The notes below the pieces were generated by a model. The model made no database searches. It was not told the origin of the DNA and saw only the letters and a list, made by a program, of their open reading frames with translations. A stretch of 64,000 bases of DNA. Origin: Leptospirales bacterium. Its GTDB lineage: Bacteria > Spirochaetota > Leptospiria > Leptospirales > Leptonemataceae. Positions 43,477 to 51,290 of the stretch are shown in pieces (position 1 is the stretch's first letter; each line of letters starts with the position of its first letter). The stretch lies in contig JAEUSB010000108.1 of the NCBI GenBank assembly GCA_016788865.1, positions 1 to 64,000 of the forward strand, given 5' to 3'. Position numbers and translations under genes: made by a program.

Positions 43477-44781
43477 TTATTTCTTTAAAGACGCGTCTAA
43501 CCAGAGAGAAAGCGGATAACGTTTGCAGTCAGAGTATTGTTCCTGCCATTCGCAGTAATCCTTGTGCGGATCCCGATATTCGCTCGGCCAGACTTTGGGC
43601 AGGGTTTCCGTGTTTTCAATCTCCTTATCGAGCATCTTGACCTGGGGCTTTACCCGGTAACTGGTCAAAGCCTGGATTGCATACACCTGCGCCGGATGAA
43701 CGTCATAAATTAAGTCGTCTCTGTGGATGCTAAGAACCCGCTGCAATGCGGCAGTGAGCCCGGGATTGCTCAATGGGAGTTTGTGCGCGTGTGCTGCAAT
43801 GGCCCAGAGCATTGGATTAAAGTCCCAGTTGTGATAAACCCGGTAGTTGCTGTCAGAGTTTTCCATTTCCTGAGTAAACCGCAGCAGCGACTCGGCTAGA
43901 AGTTTCTGGTCAGACTTGTCCGGAGCGGCGGACAGAATCATCGCAGCATAGGAAACTGCATTCACGCCCAGATTCTGTTGCCCCAGGTATTTGTGAATCA
44001 ACGGTCTTGCCTGAGGGTACTGGGGATAGAATCGCATCAGGAATTCTAGCCGCTCTTTTGTCAGTGGGAAGTTCCGTGAGACTTCAAGTGCACCCTTCAG
44101 TGCAGCCATGTAAATCTTTTCGTTGACCTGATAATCCTGGAGAAACCGGTCGGTGAGCTCAACCACACCATCCTCCGACGCTGAATCAATTGTACGAAAA
44201 GCTGGAGGTTCCTCTTTGTATCCGGCGGTACGAAACCTTTCGTCCTTTGTAAACTGTAGATCAGCAAGCAGCATTGCCGCGTACTCTTCAAGAGGTGGGA
44301 ACTCTTTCCAGAAGCCTTCGCCCGCCGGCGGGTGAAATGGTCTTTCGCGGTGAAACAGGATTGCGCGACTCTTAGTATCAAGGGCAACGTAACCGTAGAC
44401 CTTGCCGTCATATGTAATGGCCAGCTTTGTTCCGTCCGGTGAGAAGCGCAGGTTGTAATCCCGCGAAACAAGCCCGTAGATATATTCCGATTCCGATGTG
44501 AGCGGGAGCGTTCCCTTTTCCAGAATGAACTCCTGGTTTTCGGCTCCCGGTCGGTACAACCGCAGGTCCACTGTGATCGTATGAAAAGTTGTGCCACCTC
44601 CATGGCCGCCGGCGTAACCTTTTTCGTGACTGGTAGTAACAGTGGCTCGCCGCCAGTACGCGTTTGCAGGTGCTTCCGCGTAACCGCTTAAGCGGTCCCC
44701 AGGCCAGATGCCCAACCGGGCAGTGGTGCTCCAGCAGGACAAGAGCAGCGTAAGCATCGGAAGCAGGCAGTAGCGTGTCAT
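43477..44781 (-). CDS. Lipoprotein of unknown function
   Basis: A 434-residue protein with a lipoprotein signal (lipobox LTLLLSC, Cys16). A beta-rich N-terminal half (about 30-175; DYNLRFSPDGTKLAITYDGKVYGYVALD recalls a single WD-like blade) is followed by an all-helical half (about 180-400) with hints of repeats (LTKERLEFLMRFYPQYPQARPLIHKYL). No catalytic motif or named family. It converges on the receptor gene at 41315 and is divergent from the GAF-cyclase gene, so it might modulate either at the membrane; this is speculation from position. Confidence 0.6.
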   Translation of the reverse strand: MTRYCLLPMLTLLLSCWSTTARLGIWPGDRLSGYAEAPANAYWRRATVTTSHEKGYAGGHGGGTTFHTITVDLRLYRPGAENQEFILEKGTLPLTSESEYIYGLVSRDYNLRFSPDGTKLAITYDGKVYGYVALDTKSRAILFHRERPFHPPAGEGFWKEFPPLEEYAAMLLADLQFTKDERFRTAGYKEEPPAFRTIDSASEDGVVELTDRFLQDYQVNEKIYMAALKGALEVSRNFPLTKERLEFLMRFYPQYPQARPLIHKYLGQQNLGVNAVSYAAMILSAAPDKSDQKLLAESLLRFTQEMENSDSNYRVYHNWDFNPMLWAIAAHAHKLPLSNPGLTAALQRVLSIHRDDLIYDVHPAQVYAIQALTSYRVKPQVKMLDKEIENTETLPKVWPSEYRDPHKDYCEWQEQYSDCKRYPLSLWLDASLKK

Positions 44782-44994
44782 GGGAAAAGTCTGTCATTAG
44801 CAGGCCAGGCGTAAAGAACTTGTGAATCACCTGCTACGGGTACTGTTCGAGCCCTGATATGATTTTCAACCAGGTTTCCGTAACGGGACTGGAAATGAGT
44901 CAGCTTGCACGATCGCTGGAAACAGCAATTGATTGGGGAGGTGCTTTTAAGAGGGCTCTGTATATAACCATTCGACTCACCGATACTTGAGACA

Positions 44995-46380
44995 GTGAGC
45001 GAAGATGCCATAATTCAGTACGGTCGTCGCGGGACCGACCTCCTGCCTGGTGTGCTTGTGCGCGAGGATGGACGCTACTATATCAGGGCAGCCCAGCTGA
45101 ATGGTCTGCACAATCAGCTCGCGCGGCTGTCTCAGCTCATGGACGTCGCGCGGTCCATCATGGCAGAGATAAGCCTGGACACGCTGCTCGGCCAAATCAT
45201 TGAGAAGGTGACAGAGGTCATGAGTGCGGACAGGTCCACGCTTTTCATACTCGATTCACAGAATGCACAACTCTGGTCGCGCGTTGCTCAAGGCGGCGCA
45301 GAGATTCGCATTCCCCTGGGTGCAGGTATTGCCGGTGACGTTGCCGCATCCGGTGTGACGGCAAATATTCCTGACGCGTATGCGGACCCTCGTTTTAATG
45401 CGGAGTTCGATCGCAAATCCGGCTATTTGACAAAATCCATTCTGTGCATGGCCATTAAGAATCCCAGAGCAGAAACTATCGGCGTAATTCAAGTGCTGAA
45501 CAAGAAGGATGGCAGTCCATTCTCATCTACCGATGAAGAATTGCTCAGTGCATTCTGCTCTCTTGCGGGCATTTCTCTGGAGAATGCTCGCGCGTATGAT
45601 GAGCTTGCAAAGGAAAAGGACTCTCTCGAGATTAAGGTTCAGGATCGCACCAAGGATCTCGCCCTGGAAAAGAGAAAATCCGATGATCTGCTCTTGAATA
45701 TCTTGCCTGAGCAGGTTGCAACCGAGCTAAAGACAAAAGGTCGCGCTGAACCAAAGCGGTTTGATTTGGCTACTGTTCTATTCACGGACTTCAAGGGATT
45801 CACAAGCGCGGCAGAAAAATTGGATCCTGCCGCTCTGATTGAAGAATTGGATAAGTGCTTTTTCTATTTTGACGAGGTTGCCGTTCGGTTTGGTTTGGAA
45901 AAGATCAAGACGATTGGGGATTCTTATATGTGCGCGGGCGGTCTACCCAAACCAAACCAAACTAATCCCGTGGATGCAATTCTGGCCGCCCTTGAGATCA
46001 ATAACTTCATGTTGCAAATGAGAGAAATCAAGATCGCTTTGAATGAACCATTCTGGGAGATTAGAATTGGAGTTCATTCAGGGCCAGTCATTGCAGGCGT
46101 CGTAGGCAAATTCAAATTTGCGTACGACATCTGGGGAGACACCGTCAATACCGCAAGTCGAATGGAATCCAGCGGCAGCGTAGGCAAAGTAAACATCTCT
46201 GAGGTAACCTACGCGTTGGTAAAAGATTTCTTCACATGCGCTTACAGGGGTAAGGTGGAGGCCAAGAGCAAGGGTGAGATCAGTATGTATTTTGTTGAGG
46301 GAATCAAACCGGAATTGTCCATTGGCGGGCAGGGCACAGTCCCAAATGATGCGTTTCGCGCCATGCTTGCTCAACTTTGA
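44995..46380 (+). CDS. GAF-domain class III adenylate cyclase
   Basis: A 461-residue soluble protein. A ~40-residue lead with no known fold is followed by a GAF domain (about 45-205; STLFILDSQNAQLWSRVAQGG), a coiled coil (about 207-235) and a class III cyclase domain (about 255-445). Active-site elements are complete: metal-binding Asp in LFTDFKGFTS, the adenine-selecting Lys in KIKTIGDSYM and Asp in FAYDIWGDTVNTASRM, and the Asn/Arg pair in the last motif. It should make cAMP, with activity set by a small ligand bound to GAF. The start is GTG with only a weak ribosome-binding site. Its catalytic domain is paralogous to that of 48648-50594. Confidence 0.88.
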   Translation: MSEDAIIQYGRRGTDLLPGVLVREDGRYYIRAAQLNGLHNQLARLSQLMDVARSIMAEISLDTLLGQIIEKVTEVMSADRSTLFILDSQNAQLWSRVAQGGAEIRIPLGAGIAGDVAASGVTANIPDAYADPRFNAEFDRKSGYLTKSILCMAIKNPRAETIGVIQVLNKKDGSPFSSTDEELLSAFCSLAGISLENARAYDELAKEKDSLEIKVQDRTKDLALEKRKSDDLLLNILPEQVATELKTKGRAEPKRFDLATVLFTDFKGFTSAAEKLDPAALIEELDKCFFYFDEVAVRFGLEKIKTIGDSYMCAGGLPKPNQTNPVDAILAALEINNFMLQMREIKIALNEPFWEIRIGVHSGPVIAGVVGKFKFAYDIWGDTVNTASRMESSGSVGKVNISEVTYALVKDFFTCAYRGKVEAKSKGEISMYFVEGIKPELSIGGQGTVPNDAFRAMLAQL

Positions 46381-46435
46381 TTGTTGCTTAATCTGAACGC
46401 GTTTCAAAAAGTGCAGGCGCTTCGTCTAATGCTGT

Positions 46436-47275
46436 GTGAGGCTTTCAGTCGTTTGTTCGATTCTATTGTTGTCATCCGGTCTTTTTGCGGACCCCTGGAG
46501 CGGCACGTATTTCCCTTTTGTATCGCACGATGGAAAGATCACAATGCAGTTACAACCCCAGGTCTCCCGCGGCGACGGTTCGAGTTCCGCAGACGATTGG
46601 ATGCTCAACATTGTTCGGACTGGTGAGGGATATCTGGTAGTGCACGCAGGTTTTGTGATTCCGATGCGGGAAAAGAATGATCAGTTGGTTTCAGATGTAC
46701 TGCCAGCCACTGACGACTGTCCATTTCAGCGCAGGCAGTGCGATCCCCCAATCACAAGCGTAAAACGAATCAAAAATGGGTTCGCCGCGGGACAGAGAAA
46801 TTACCGCGCTCCCGATGAGCCGCACTTCACGGCACCGCGGAAGCGTCTCGAATTGAAGTCAATTCAGAACGGTCCCATGCGCGCGGTGTTTGAAAATGGG
46901 CTGGTAGGGTTCGGCTTTAGGCGGAACGAAAAAGAAAAGTGCAGCATTGGAATTCTAGCTCCGTATGGAAAGAATGAGCAACCTCAGAAGTCGGAAGAGT
47001 ATTCGCTCAAAGCCTTTCCGGTTATGCTCGTTTCACTGAAAGAGACGGACGGTTGCGACAAGATTTCGGTAACCGACGACTTCCGGCACTCAAAGTTTGA
47101 TCCGGTCGGAGGCCTGGTGGTCGATGCAAGCGGCAGACCGGTGTGCATAGTGATTGTTGGTTATATGTTCCAGGAAATGCTAGTGGATCCTTCTCTTTCG
47201 CGAGAAGAAATGAAAGCTGCTGTGCAGCTGGGCTTTAAAGCTATCGGCATTGGTAAGGATGAGACGTATCAGTGA
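46436..47275 (+). CDS. Exported protein of unknown function
   Basis: A 279-residue protein with a signal peptide (MRLSVVCSILLLSSGLFA, GTG start). The mature part contains five Cys and a C-terminal segment (DPVGGLVVDASGRPVCIVIVG near 220-240) that resembles the substrate-binding side of trypsin-like folds (GGxVVD-xx-GxPV), but no catalytic Ser-His-Asp set is evident. It follows the GAF-cyclase gene by 55 bases and may be co-transcribed. No family recognised. Confidence 0.6.
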   Translation: MRLSVVCSILLLSSGLFADPWSGTYFPFVSHDGKITMQLQPQVSRGDGSSSADDWMLNIVRTGEGYLVVHAGFVIPMREKNDQLVSDVLPATDDCPFQRRQCDPPITSVKRIKNGFAAGQRNYRAPDEPHFTAPRKRLELKSIQNGPMRAVFENGLVGFGFRRNEKEKCSIGILAPYGKNEQPQKSEEYSLKAFPVMLVSLKETDGCDKISVTDDFRHSKFDPVGGLVVDASGRPVCIVIVGYMFQEMLVDPSLSREEMKAAVQLGFKAIGIGKDETYQ

Positions 47276-47296
47276 CACAGTCGTAGAGAAAGAGCG

Positions 47297-47396
47297 TTGC
47301 AAGAATACACAGGTTGATTGGTTCAATCAGTGCGCGCGACGATCTGACGGTTCGATCCTTGAGGCTACAAGGCAGGTTGCCCTGGCGTCGAGTAAA
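47297..47396 (+). pseudogene. Degraded copy of the start of the 35987-36349 gene
   Basis: From TTGCAAGAATAC at 47297 the sequence runs parallel to the first ~95 bases of the gene starting at 36349: after one inserted base it reads VDWFNQCARRSDGSILEATRQVALASS, against VEWLNQSVRRSDGPILEATRQLALASS in the intact gene. Similarity includes the TTG start and stops abruptly at about 47396, where the convergent LamG gene ends. A truncated and frameshifted duplicate is the only simple reading. Confidence 0.75.
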
Positions 47397-48524
47397 CTAC
47401 TGTGTTTCCTGTGCACCCACTTGCGGTGTTAAACCAAGGGTTACATTCCTGTGCGTGAACGCGTAGTAATCTGCAGATCGGAGCGTGTCCGAGATTCGCA
47501 CTTCATCGATGATGCCGGAGAAAAAGAAGTTGGCAGCTCCAAAATTCTGAGCCCCAACCGAAAGGGGCTGCGCCCATGTGTTGCCCGGAAGTGCGCCGGC
47601 ACGTGTTTCGGCGAATGCACCGTCGAGGTAAAAATCTACCTGGTTGGATGTGTCGTTCAAATTGGCGGCTAGCGTGTGATATGTCCCGGTCGTCATGGGC
47701 ACGGTTCCTGTAACATCTACATATGTCGATGACGCATCGCGGAACTCAAAGGCCGCACATCCCACGGCGGCTGTGCAAGTAAAGGCACCGTTCTTCTTTA
47801 GATACAGCGCGTAGTTATCAAAATCACTGTCTCCTTTCTCTACAAGGTAATGCGCATTTGCCGAGTAAGGATTGGCTCTGTAAATAACCTCAATGCTAGC
47901 GTTGGAGGGAATGCGCAGCGTTGCAGAGTCAGGTGCTTTCAAATATTGCGTCGTACCGTTGAATGTCATTCCATATGTAGAATTTGTGGCCGTTAGATTT
48001 GCTGCCGTCATAGCCGTGGCCGTCAGCGAATTGGTATTCGCGGAATCAGGAACCGCGGATGACGGGTCAGAACTTAAATGGTACACTGCGCGGTACGAAG
48101 AATCCCAGACACTGCCCGCCGAAGGACAACTCGATGAACTGCCATAGTAGACGTAGATAGAGTTATCTCCGGAGGCAAGATCGGTCCGTATCCAGAATGC
48201 CGCATCAGAAGAGGTGAACACATCTTTCTCTGAAGGCAATTGCACAGAAGCCGCAGATGTAAAACATACGTCGGCTCCGCTGGCCTGAGCAGTAGAAAAT
48301 GAAAAGTTCGCGGAAGTCAGGTGGACAAGAACAGGCATTCCGGGCAAGGCCCCACCGGTGTTGTTGATTGTGATGGGTCGCCTGGCGCTCCAGGAGCGAT
48401 CCCACCAGGGACCAGAGGGGCTATTCAACGCAAGAAGTGCGAACCAGCCCTGGGTTGCATTGTACCGAGCACATTGTGAGGCTAAGAGGAGTATCAGAAT
48501 TGCAGTACTCCGTAAGAAAAGCAT
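47397..48524 (-). CDS. DUF2341/LamG lipoprotein
   Basis: A 375-residue protein with a lipoprotein signal (lipobox LLASQC, Cys18). Residues about 40-165 match DUF2341 (WDRSWSARRPITINNTGG, YVYYGSSSSC), and about 185-365 a LamG-like jelly roll (MTFNGTTQYLKAPDSATLRI, GTYHTLAANLNDTSNQVDFYLDG, FSGIIDEVRISDTLRSADY). Such proteins are commonly surface-exposed and bind glycans or proteins. AAGGGA seven bases before the ATG supports the start. It is divergent from the 7TM-DISM cyclase gene. Confidence 0.82.
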   Translation of the reverse strand: MLFLRSTAILILLLASQCARYNATQGWFALLALNSPSGPWWDRSWSARRPITINNTGGALPGMPVLVHLTSANFSFSTAQASGADVCFTSAASVQLPSEKDVFTSSDAAFWIRTDLASGDNSIYVYYGSSSSCPSAGSVWDSSYRAVYHLSSDPSSAVPDSANTNSLTATAMTAANLTATNSTYGMTFNGTTQYLKAPDSATLRIPSNASIEVIYRANPYSANAHYLVEKGDSDFDNYALYLKKNGAFTCTAAVGCAAFEFRDASSTYVDVTGTVPMTTGTYHTLAANLNDTSNQVDFYLDGAFAETRAGALPGNTWAQPLSVGAQNFGAANFFFSGIIDEVRISDTLRSADYYAFTHRNVTLGLTPQVGAQETQ

Positions 48525-48647
48525 TGGATTATCCCTTTACGATTGTGGGCCAGGCAATGCCATGATCAATCACTTCTTCCTCGACACATCCGGAATTTCT
48601 CTTGCTCACGATGGCGCCAAAGCTTTTGTGAAAGCGGAGTACTCTGA

Positions 48648-50594
48648 GTGTCAAGAATCTGCTTTTTGTGTCTTTTGATCGCCTTCTCGGGATCCTGCGT
48701 CCGTGAACGGGAGAGTTTCGTTCCGCCCAGGATAGCCGATGGTCGGGCCGACTTGCGAGAATGGGATTTCGGAAAGCGAGGCCCGCTCCAGCTTTCAGGC
48801 GATTGGGAGTTTCATTGGAACGAACTGGATGCCCCCGTAGGCCTTGAGGGTTCGCTCAAAGGGGCGCGTACCGTTCCCGTCCCCGCGCATTGGACCTCTT
48901 ATACATTAGAAGAAAAGCCCCTGCCGATCGATGGCAAAGCGACGTTTCGTCTCGTCGTAGAACTACCTCGCGGCTCGCGTGATCTGGCCTTGCGCCTACC
49001 TTCGGCGGATACAGTGTTCGTGCTTTACGTAAATGGAACCGAGCGCACTCGCAACGGCAACATTCTTGAAGGATCCGAGCGTACAAAGCCGATCTATTAT
49101 GCACCGATCGTCCTGCCTCTGGAAAGTTCTGATAAACTCGAAATTGTGATGCACTTTGCGAATTCAATTTATCCCCGCCCCGGTTTCCGTGACCCGCTTG
49201 AGATCGGGACGCGGCAGGACCTTGAGGGAGCTCAGAACAGGAAGATCTGGTTTGATATCTTTCTCTTTGGTTCTCTTTTCGTGATGGCGCTTTATCACTT
49301 TGGACTTTTTGCTCTACGCCCGCAGGACCGCTCGCCGCTATATTTTGCCGTTTTTTGTCTTGCGATGGGTGTGCGGCTGTTTGTTACCGGGGAAGCATTT
49401 GCGTTTCGCATTCTGCCGATCACCTGGCAAGTTTCTACCTTCCTTGAATACCTGACCTTCTATCTGGCCGGGCCCGCAATTCTGCTGTTCCTTTCGTCTC
49501 TCTTCCCGGAGGAACGATTGATCTGGATCGATCGCTCAATTGTCATTGTGACAGCTTTGTTTTCGGCTGTAGTCATCTTCGCTCCACTGCCCATCTACAC
49601 ACAGACGCTTGTAGCGTACCAGATACTCGTCCTGATCTTTGCCGTGTATGCGGTATATCTAGTCGCGGTTGCAACAATCCGAAAGCGCGAAACCGCTCGA
49701 ACATTTCTCGTGGGCGCGAGTATCCTCCTCCTTTCCGTAGTCAACGACATCGCGTACGCAATGCGACTTATCCAGTCGACATTTCTGGTGCCCCTGGGTG
49801 TGTTTGTGTTCTTTTTCTCCCAGGCATTCTTGCTATCGCGTCGCTTCGCAACGGCATTTAACACGGCGGAGGTTCTTTCGAAGAAGATGGAAGAGAAAGT
49901 AGTGGAGCGAACTGCGGAACTAGTCGAAGCCCGCGATCGTTCAGACGGCCTGCTTCGCAACATTCTGCCGGCAGCGGTTGCAGAAGAGCTCAAGGAAACC
50001 GGCCGGGTTAAGCCAACCTACTTGCCCTCCGTCACCGTTCTTTTTACCGACTTCGAAGGGTTTACGTCCGCCGCTGAAAAGATGCCACCGGACGCTCTTG
50101 TCACAGAGCTCGATCGCTGCTTCCGCTATTTTGACGGGCTAATGGACAAATACGGACTGGAAAAACTGAAGACCATTGGCGATTCGTACATGTGCGCTGG
50201 TGGTCTCCCCCGACAGAACATGACTCACGCATTGGACGCAACGTTATGCGCTCTGGATATGCTCGCATTCATGCAATCCCTGGCCTCGCGCTTTCAAAGT
50301 CAGACATCATGGAATATTCGGATCGGCCTCCATACCGGGCCGGTTGTGGCGGGTGTAATCGGCGAGAAGAAGTTTGTCTACGATATCTGGGGGGACACCG
50401 TGAATGTAGCAAGTCGCATGGAAGAAGCGGGTCAGATTGCTCGCCTGAATGTATCGGAGACAACCTACGCATTGATCCGCGAATACGTAGAAGCCGAAGA
50501 ACGCGGCCTCATTCAGGTTAAGGGTAAGAGTGACATTCGGATGTTCTTTATCAACGGATTGAAGCCGGAATTTGCCGCGTCCCTGAAAGCTTAA
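48648..50594 (+). CDS. 7TM-DISM receptor adenylate cyclase
   Basis: A 648-residue protein. The N-terminus is a lipoprotein-type signal (FSGSC, Cys17), followed by a jelly-roll ectodomain (about 35-190; LSGDWEFHWNELD, VPAHWTSY), seven membrane helices (about 200-400), a coiled coil (about 405-430) and a class III cyclase domain (about 455-640). The catalytic residues are present: VLFTDFEGFTS, KLKTIGDSYMCAGG and FVYDIWGDTVNVASRME, indicating ATP as substrate. An extracytoplasmic ligand would be converted directly to cAMP. The start is GTG with GGAG six to seven bases upstream. Closest relative in the window is the cyclase at 44995. Confidence 0.88.
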   Translation: MSRICFLCLLIAFSGSCVRERESFVPPRIADGRADLREWDFGKRGPLQLSGDWEFHWNELDAPVGLEGSLKGARTVPVPAHWTSYTLEEKPLPIDGKATFRLVVELPRGSRDLALRLPSADTVFVLYVNGTERTRNGNILEGSERTKPIYYAPIVLPLESSDKLEIVMHFANSIYPRPGFRDPLEIGTRQDLEGAQNRKIWFDIFLFGSLFVMALYHFGLFALRPQDRSPLYFAVFCLAMGVRLFVTGEAFAFRILPITWQVSTFLEYLTFYLAGPAILLFLSSLFPEERLIWIDRSIVIVTALFSAVVIFAPLPIYTQTLVAYQILVLIFAVYAVYLVAVATIRKRETARTFLVGASILLLSVVNDIAYAMRLIQSTFLVPLGVFVFFFSQAFLLSRRFATAFNTAEVLSKKMEEKVVERTAELVEARDRSDGLLRNILPAAVAEELKETGRVKPTYLPSVTVLFTDFEGFTSAAEKMPPDALVTELDRCFRYFDGLMDKYGLEKLKTIGDSYMCAGGLPRQNMTHALDATLCALDMLAFMQSLASRFQSQTSWNIRIGLHTGPVVAGVIGEKKFVYDIWGDTVNVASRMEEAGQIARLNVSETTYALIREYVEAEERGLIQVKGKSDIRMFFINGLKPEFAASLKA

Positions 50595-50749
50595 AAAACG
50601 GGTCCGTCGATCTGCCCAATGAAGGTGATTCTTCCGGCGGGCTATGCGATGTTCTGTCGTATTGTTCCACAACAGGCCACTAACCGGGCACTGTCTCTCG
50701 CTCGAGTTTTCAGATTCTGGCATTGCCCGCGTCCCATCATATGCTCTAA

Positions 50750-51274
50750 ATGGATAGACATTTCGGAGGCCGAAATCCACCTACAGAGGATATGAGGTTC
50801 AGGCCGCAAAAAGTTTCGCCTGCGTGGCTCCTCGTAGGCATGATCCTTCTCGCCGTGGCTTCGACGATCACGACCATAGCGGTTCTATACCGAACAGCAT
50901 ACCGGGAGACAATCCGTGAGATGGAACAATCGGCGAGCATGCTCGCAGGCCTGATGGAAGTCGTGGGGGAGTTTGACGCGCAGCATGGTGCGCACACGAA
51001 AGCGGATGGTTCGCGGTCTGCAACGTTGATCCAAATTAGCCAGGGCCTGCTCCGCGCAGAATCAGCGCATCGCGGTGAAGAACTGGTCCTCGGCGAGCTT
51101 GATGAGAATGCAAATATGCGCATTATACGGCGCACGCCCTCCGGTGAATTGGGAGAAACGATTGTTTCCGCGCAAGACATCCGTCCATCCGAACCAATGC
51201 GGCTTGCCCTTGGAGGAACGCGAGGCGGCGGCGAATTCACGGACTACAAAGGTACAATTGTTCGCAATCTTTAA
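50750..51274 (+). pseudogene. N-terminal sensor fragment of a split PAS histidine kinase
   Basis: A 174-residue fragment with one membrane helix (about 26-46) followed by the first half of an extracytoplasmic sensor (ETIREMEQSASMLAGLMEVVGEFD, then ELDENANMRIIRRTPSGELG). It stops at GGGEFTDYKG. In related kinases this last segment is followed by the second half of the sensor, a second membrane helix and then PAS domains. Here those parts are missing and the PAS domains resume about ten bases later in a different frame. An ATG at 50792 is an alternative start. Confidence 0.65.
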
Positions 51275-51290
51275 TAACTCCAATACCATA

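Noticed and set aside
51075-51290. Upstream GTG extension of the PAS kinase
   Set aside because: This stretch is an out-of-frame reading of the N-terminal sensor fragment; kinase similarity begins only near 51255.
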